NCBI GenBank assembly: GCA_013698385.1
Contig: JACCVB010000114.1
Span: 1 to 15,430 of the forward strand
From: Chloroflexota bacterium
GTDB lineage: Bacteria > Chloroflexota > Limnocylindria > Limnocylindrales > CSP1-4
Direction: 5' to 3'
DNA length: 15,430 nucleotides
The position numbers and the translations under genes were made by a program. Every line of letters starts with the position of its first letter. Within the stretch, counting starts at the first letter, position 1. The notes below the pieces were generated by a model that did no database searches, was not told the origin of the DNA, and saw only the letters and a list, made by a program, of their open reading frames with translations. This document shows, one piece after another, positions 13,800 to 15,430 of the stretch.

Positions 13800-15430
13800 G
13801 AACCGGTTCCTGGGTCCGCGGCCACGAGCCGGCGGAGCCATCCGGATCCAAGTTCGCGGGCCAGGGCCGTGAGGTCGGATCGATCGGGATCCAGCCGACC
13901 AATCGCGTCGAGCAGCTGCTCCGCGTGCGCCCTGGCGTGAGCGGCGAGCTCGCGGTGGTCCGTCCGAGTCAGCGAGGCGACCCGCAGCCCCGGCAGGCCG
14001 CTCTGGACGAAGCCCAGGACGTCGCCCTCGCGGCGCAACTCGAAGTCCTTCTCCGCGAGCTCGAACCCATCCGAGGTCTCCACGAGGGCCTTGAGTCGTG
14101 CCCTCGCCGTCTCATCCTCCGTATCCGAGACGAGCACGCAGAACGATGGTGCCGTCCCACGTCCCACCCGCCCCCGAAGCTGGTGGAGCTGGGCCAGGCC
14201 GAACCGGTCCGCGCCCTGCACGATCATCACCGTCGCCGCACTCACGTCCACGCCCACCTCGACGACCGTCGTGCCGACCAGGACGTCCAGGTCGCCATCG
14301 CGGAACCGGCCCATCTCGGCGTCACGATCGGCAGGTCGCATCCGGCCGTGGACCAGCCCGACGCGGAGTGGCGCGAGAAGGTCGCGCAAGCGGACCGCCT
14401 CCGACTCAGCCGCGATGGCGCCGCCCGGGCTGCCGTCATCGGCCGCGTCCGTGCCTTCCTCGATGAGCGGGACCACGACGAACGTTCGGTGGCCCTCGGC
14501 GGCTTCGTCGCGCACCTTCTGCCAGGTCGACTCGAGGGCTTCGGGCCGGCGGACGCCCGTCCGGATCGCGAGGCGACCGGCGGGCGGCGTGCGCAGGTCG
14601 GACAGTTCGAGGTCCGCGTAGAGCACTTGGCCGAGCGTGCGCGGGATGGGCGTCGCGGTCATCAGCAGCACGTGCGGTGTCGTGCCACCGGCCTTCGCCT
14701 CCAGCTGGCCGCGCTGCTCCACCCCGAAGCGGTGCTGCTCGTCCACGATGGCCAGCCCCAGGCGCGCGAAGGTGACGGCCTCGCTGAAGAGCGCGTGGGT
14801 GCCGACCACGACCGACGCCTGGCCCGACGCGATGAGCGCCTGCGTCCGAGCCTTGTCCGCCGCCTTGAGTGAACCGGCCAGCAGGAGGACGTCCACGCCG
14901 AGGTCGGCCAGCAGCGCGCCGACCGTGTCCAGGTGTTGTCGGGCGAGGAGGTCCGTCGGGGCGAGCAGGGCTCCCTGGAACCCGGCCTTCGCGGCCGCCG
15001 CGAGCCCGTAGGCCGCGACCGCGGTCTTGCCGGAGCCGACGTCCCCCTGGAGCAGCCGGAGCATCGGCGTGGACGCCGCGAGGTCGCCCCGGATCTCGGT
15101 CATCGCGCCTTCCTGGTCGTCGGTGAGCCGGATCTCGTGGCCGACGCGTCGTCCCAGCACGGCGGTCAGTGCGGCTCGGATCTCCGCATCGGTCGCGTCG
15201 TCGGCCACGATCGGGACGGCGCGATCCCGGCCGCGCGCTCGACGCCGCCCGACCATCCCGACCTGGAGGGCCAGCAGCTCATCGAAGGCCAGCCGGCGCA
15301 GTGCCGCATCGCGTGCCTCGAACGAGGCCGGGTAATGCGCGGACTCGATCGCCGCTGCGATATCGATCAGCCCTTCCGCGTCACGCACCGCGGACGGGAG
15401 ATACTCGGGGTAGGCGTGCCCGGCCCGGTC
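13796..15430 (-). CDS. recG: ATP-dependent DNA helicase RecG (5' end off window)
   Basis: RecG remodels stalled forks and branched DNA. The visible 544 residues have no stop up to the right edge, and GTG at 15388 is an internal Val codon: the family-like YPEYLPS precedes it. Missing are the N-terminal residues that form most of the wedge domain. The helicase core is complete: Walker A GDVGSGKT (about 129-136 of the visible part), the DEQH box (about 230-233) in DEQHRFGVEQR, MTATPIPRTL (from 257), the VHGRMRP motif, TTVVEVGVDV and HQLRGRVGRG. Near the C-terminus GDVLGFVQSGLPGLR is the RecG-specific region. It ends in an ATGA overlap with rsmD, an arrangement (recG-rsmD-coaD) common in Gram-positive bacteria and Chloroflexota. 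Confidence 0.97.
   Translation of the reverse strand, partial: DRAGHAYPEYLPSAVRDAEGLIDIAAAIESAHYPASFEARDAALRRLAFDELLALQVGMVGRRRARGRDRAVPIVADDATDAEIRAALTAVLGRRVGHEIRLTDDQEGAMTEIRGDLAASTPMLRLLQGDVGSGKTAVAAYGLAAAAKAGFQGALLAPTDLLARQHLDTVGALLADLGVDVLLLAGSLKAADKARTQALIASGQASVVVGTHALFSEAVTFARLGLAIVDEQHRFGVEQRGQLEAKAGGTTPHVLLMTATPIPRTLGQVLYADLELSDLRTPPAGRLAIRTGVRRPEALESTWQKVRDEAAEGHRTFVVVPLIEEGTDAADDGSPGGAIAAESEAVRLRDLLAPLRVGLVHGRMRPADRDAEMGRFRDGDLDVLVGTTVVEVGVDVSAATVMIVQGADRFGLAQLHQLRGRVGRGTAPSFCVLVSDTEDETARARLKALVETSDGFELAEKDFELRREGDVLGFVQSGLPGLRVASLTRTDHRELAAHARAHAEQLLDAIGRLDPDRSDLTALARELGSGWLRRLVAADPGTGS

Noticed and set aside
13192..13902. Reading CoaD as a 401-residue fusion starting at 13902
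   Set aside because: The upstream part is the rsmD region in another frame and is low-complexity; CoaD is complete from 13191 with an ATGA overlap.
1..15430. CRISPR arrays, insertion sequences, tRNA/rRNA genes, SRP RNA, phage or defence genes
   Set aside because: I looked for spaced direct repeats, transposase motifs, clover-leaf patterns and toxin or nuclease signatures and saw none; nearly all sequence is accounted for by housekeeping genes.

Overview
The window is about 15.4 kb of GC-rich, gene-dense bacterial chromosome. It holds thirteen protein genes, eleven complete and two cut by the window edges, and no RNA genes, insertion sequences, CRISPR arrays or phage genes that I can see. The gene set and order (recG, rsmD, coaD, a coiled-coil protein, yceD/DUF177, rpmF, plsX, nusB, acpP, rnc, smc, ftsY, then ffh and a DUF3352 protein) together with the base composition suggest a Chloroflexota bacterium, perhaps a Limnocylindria-like or related uncultured lineage. 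An actinobacterial relative is the alternative. This placement is inferred from gene content, not from a phylogenetic search.

Layout. From the right edge to about 3.85 kb every gene lies on the minus strand in one tightly packed, probably co-transcribed block: recG (5' end off the window), rsmD, coaD, a coiled-coil gene, yceD, rpmF, plsX, nusB, acpP, rnc, smc, ftsY. Many joints are overlaps of a kind that couples translation: ATGA at recG/rsmD and rsmD/coaD, GTGA at rnc/smc, TGATG at smc/ftsY, 17 nt at plsX/nusB and 65 nt at nusB/acpP. A single plus-strand gene for a DHA3-type MFS exporter (2473-3801) sits between ftsY and ffh, convergent with ftsY and divergent from ffh. Minus-strand ffh follows, then a membrane-anchored DUF3352 protein that runs off the left edge.

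How the genes work together. The block is a housekeeping set: DNA repair and fork restart (RecG), ribosome and RNA maturation (RsmD, YceD, L32, RNase III, NusB), coenzyme A and phospholipid/fatty acid supply (CoaD, PlsX, acyl carrier protein), chromosome organisation (SMC), and co-translational membrane targeting (FtsY with its partner Ffh).

I found no new defence or mobile system. The points most worth a second look are: (1) the coiled-coil gene after coaD has a strong Shine-Dalgarno placed 7 nt before an ATC codon exactly where its family normally has ATG, with no canonical start for the conserved N-terminus; (2) RNase III carries serine at the position of one of its four conserved acidic catalytic residues; (3) the 65-nt out-of-frame nusB/acpP overlap with an odd NusB tail; (4) an MFS gene with a -10 box so close to its GTG that the mRNA may be leaderless; (5) a 15-bp triplicate at the start of rsmD.
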